Below are positions 63,177-64,000 of a stretch of 64,000 nt of DNA, in pieces. Where the stretch lies: the NCBI RefSeq assembly GCF_018618475.1, contig NZ_JACSMD010000001.1:496001-560000 (forward strand), read 5' to 3'. The DNA comes from Exiguobacterium sp. s122. GTDB lineage: Bacteria > Bacillota > Bacilli > Exiguobacteriales > Exiguobacteriaceae. The position numbers were made by a program, and so were the translations under genes. Under the pieces are notes generated by a model, which ran no database searches, was not told the origin of the DNA, and was given only the letters and a program-made list of their open reading frames with translations. How positions within the stretch are numbered: position 1 is the stretch's first letter; every line of letters begins with the position of its first letter.

Positions 63177-63239
63177 CGTTCGCTTGGAACGGGTATGAAC
63201 CAATACACACTATTTTTTGAATCGGGAAAGGAGAGACTC

Positions 63240-64000
63240 ATGTTACCAGTCCAAAAAAATGACCGTCTCGACGTCCACATCCACGACCTCACACACGAAG
63301 GCGCGGGCGTGGCACGCGTCGACGGTTACACGTTGTTCGTCCCGAACGCACTTCCGGGAGAGACCGTGGAGATCGTCGTGACGAAGACGAATAAACAGTA
63401 CGGGTTCGCCCGCTTGATCGATGTGAAGCAAGCGAGTGCGGACCGCGTCGAGCCACCGTGCCCGATTTTCTATCAGTGCGGGGGCTGTCAGCTCCAACAC
63501 TTCAGCTACGACGGCCAGCTCCGCCAAAAACGGGACCGTGTCGTCGATGCGTTGAAGCGCCTCGGCCAATTCGATGTGCCCGTCCACGAGACGATCGGCA
63601 TGCCGGAACCATGGCGTTACCGCAACAAGGCGCAAGTGCCGTTCAAAGACGAGGCCGGCCGCCTCGTCGCCGGTTTCTATCGTCCACGTTCGCACGATAT
63701 CGTCGAGATGAAGGAATGTATTATCCAAGACGAGCGCAACGATGAGGCCGTCCAAGTCGTCCGTGACGTGCTCGCGGCGCACGGTGTGCCGGCATACGAT
63801 GAGAAGACCGGGCGCGGCGTCATCCGCCACGTCATGGCCCGTTACGGCTACCATTCGGGTGAATTGATGATCGTCCTCATCACGAAGACGACGAAAATCA
63901 AAGGCGTGAATGAGATTGTCGCCGACATCTTGAAACGTCTGCCGAACGTGACGTCGATCATGCAAAACGTCAACCCGGACAAGACGAACGTCATCTTAGG
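63240..64000 (+). CDS. rlmCD: 23S rRNA (uracil-5-)-methyltransferase, RlmCD-like, 3' end cut
   Basis: The first ~253 residues are present and the gene runs off the right edge. A TRAM domain (~3-60: NDRLDVHIHDLTHEGAGVAR, VPNALPGETVEI) is followed by the iron-sulfur cysteines of the RumA/RlmD group, CPIFYQCGGCQLQH, with the fourth in MKECIIQDE. The S-adenosylmethionine-binding domain and catalytic cysteine lie outside the window. The Bacillus orthologue (YefA) methylates U747 and U1939. Its position after dgkB is conserved. AAGGAGAGACTC precedes the ATG. Confidence 0.92.
   Translation, partial: MLPVQKNDRLDVHIHDLTHEGAGVARVDGYTLFVPNALPGETVEIVVTKTNKQYGFARLIDVKQASADRVEPPCPIFYQCGGCQLQHFSYDGQLRQKRDRVVDALKRLGQFDVPVHETIGMPEPWRYRNKAQVPFKDEAGRLVAGFYRPRSHDIVEMKECIIQDERNDEAVQVVRDVLAAHGVPAYDEKTGRGVIRHVMARYGYHSGELMIVLITKTTKIKGVNEIVADILKRLPNVTSIMQNVNPDKTNVIL

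Noticed and set aside
63243-63965. Long minus-strand open frame at the right end (240 codons)
   Set aside because: The plus strand encodes an rlmCD-like protein with TRAM and cysteine motifs, cut by the edge. The minus frame is its shadow and shows no family features.
1-64000. Mobile elements, prophage, tRNA or rRNA genes
   Set aside because: No transposase, integrase, phage structural gene, terminal repeats with duplications or cloverleaf was seen. The only repeat of interest is the 118-bp palindrome.

Overview
The window looks like chromosomal DNA from a low-GC-phylum (Bacillota, Bacillales) bacterium, most likely a high-GC member of Exiguobacterium. This is inferred from AGGAGG-type ribosome binding sites, frequent TTG/GTG starts, Bacillus-like gene order (gatCAB-dgkB-rlmCD; an FMN-riboswitch rib operon) and gene content (bacterial NO synthase, CsbD, NamZ, YxlEFG-like ABC genes). 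No rRNA, tRNA, phage, insertion sequence or CRISPR array was found. The left edge cuts a cell-surface polysaccharide gene and the right edge cuts an rlmCD-like methyltransferase gene. Layout: 1-12.7 kb is a surface-polymer region. It has an asparagine-synthase-like protein, a coiled-coil protein, a family 2 glycosyltransferase, enzymes making UDP-ManNAc and UDP-ManNAcA, a TagGH-like ABC exporter, an MBOAT acyltransferase convergent with a DHHW/AlgJ-like partner, a DUF218 protein and an OatA-like O-acetyltransferase. 12.8-18 kb holds padR-chrA (chromate), a large PAS/GGDEF/HD-GYP sensor, an orphan protein and a CsbD stress protein. 18-24 kb is mainly minus-strand cell-wall genes (SH3/CAP protein, NamZ muramidase, repeat-bearing C39-like protein) followed by a YxlEFG-like ABC operon. 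24-32 kb has UspA and a SulP transporter, divergent from an arsenic operon arsR-arsD-arsA-hesB-like-arsB-CoA-disulfide reductase/rhodanese. 32-46 kb carries an exported pullulanase with two cre-like sites, NO synthase, an RDD protein, two DegV proteins, small enzymes of unknown role, a MacB/LolCDE-like ABC pair and a membrane diguanylate cyclase. 46-52 kb has a protein made only of homing-endonuclease-associated repeats, an unusual intergenic region with a candidate tiny RNA, uppP and the riboflavin operon. 52-64 kb has a proline/arginine catabolic dehydrogenase, a lipoprotein, Bcp, an alanine/glycine symporter, a 118-bp palindromic repeat, a chemoreceptor and the gatCAB-dgkB-rlmCD block. The genes suggest a free-living, motile, environmentally exposed bacterium investing in surface polymer decoration, metal and arsenic resistance, second-messenger signalling and starch use. 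The least explained items are (i) a minus-strand promoter that points straight into a hairpin-plus-T-run at about 46966-47053, which would give an RNA of about 53 nt; (ii) the neighbouring repeat-only DNA-binding-like gene with a dyad over its promoter; (iii) the HesB-like protein embedded in the ars operon; and (iv) the 118-bp palindromic element at 56748-56865. All assignments come from reading the sequence and recalled family knowledge; no database search was run.
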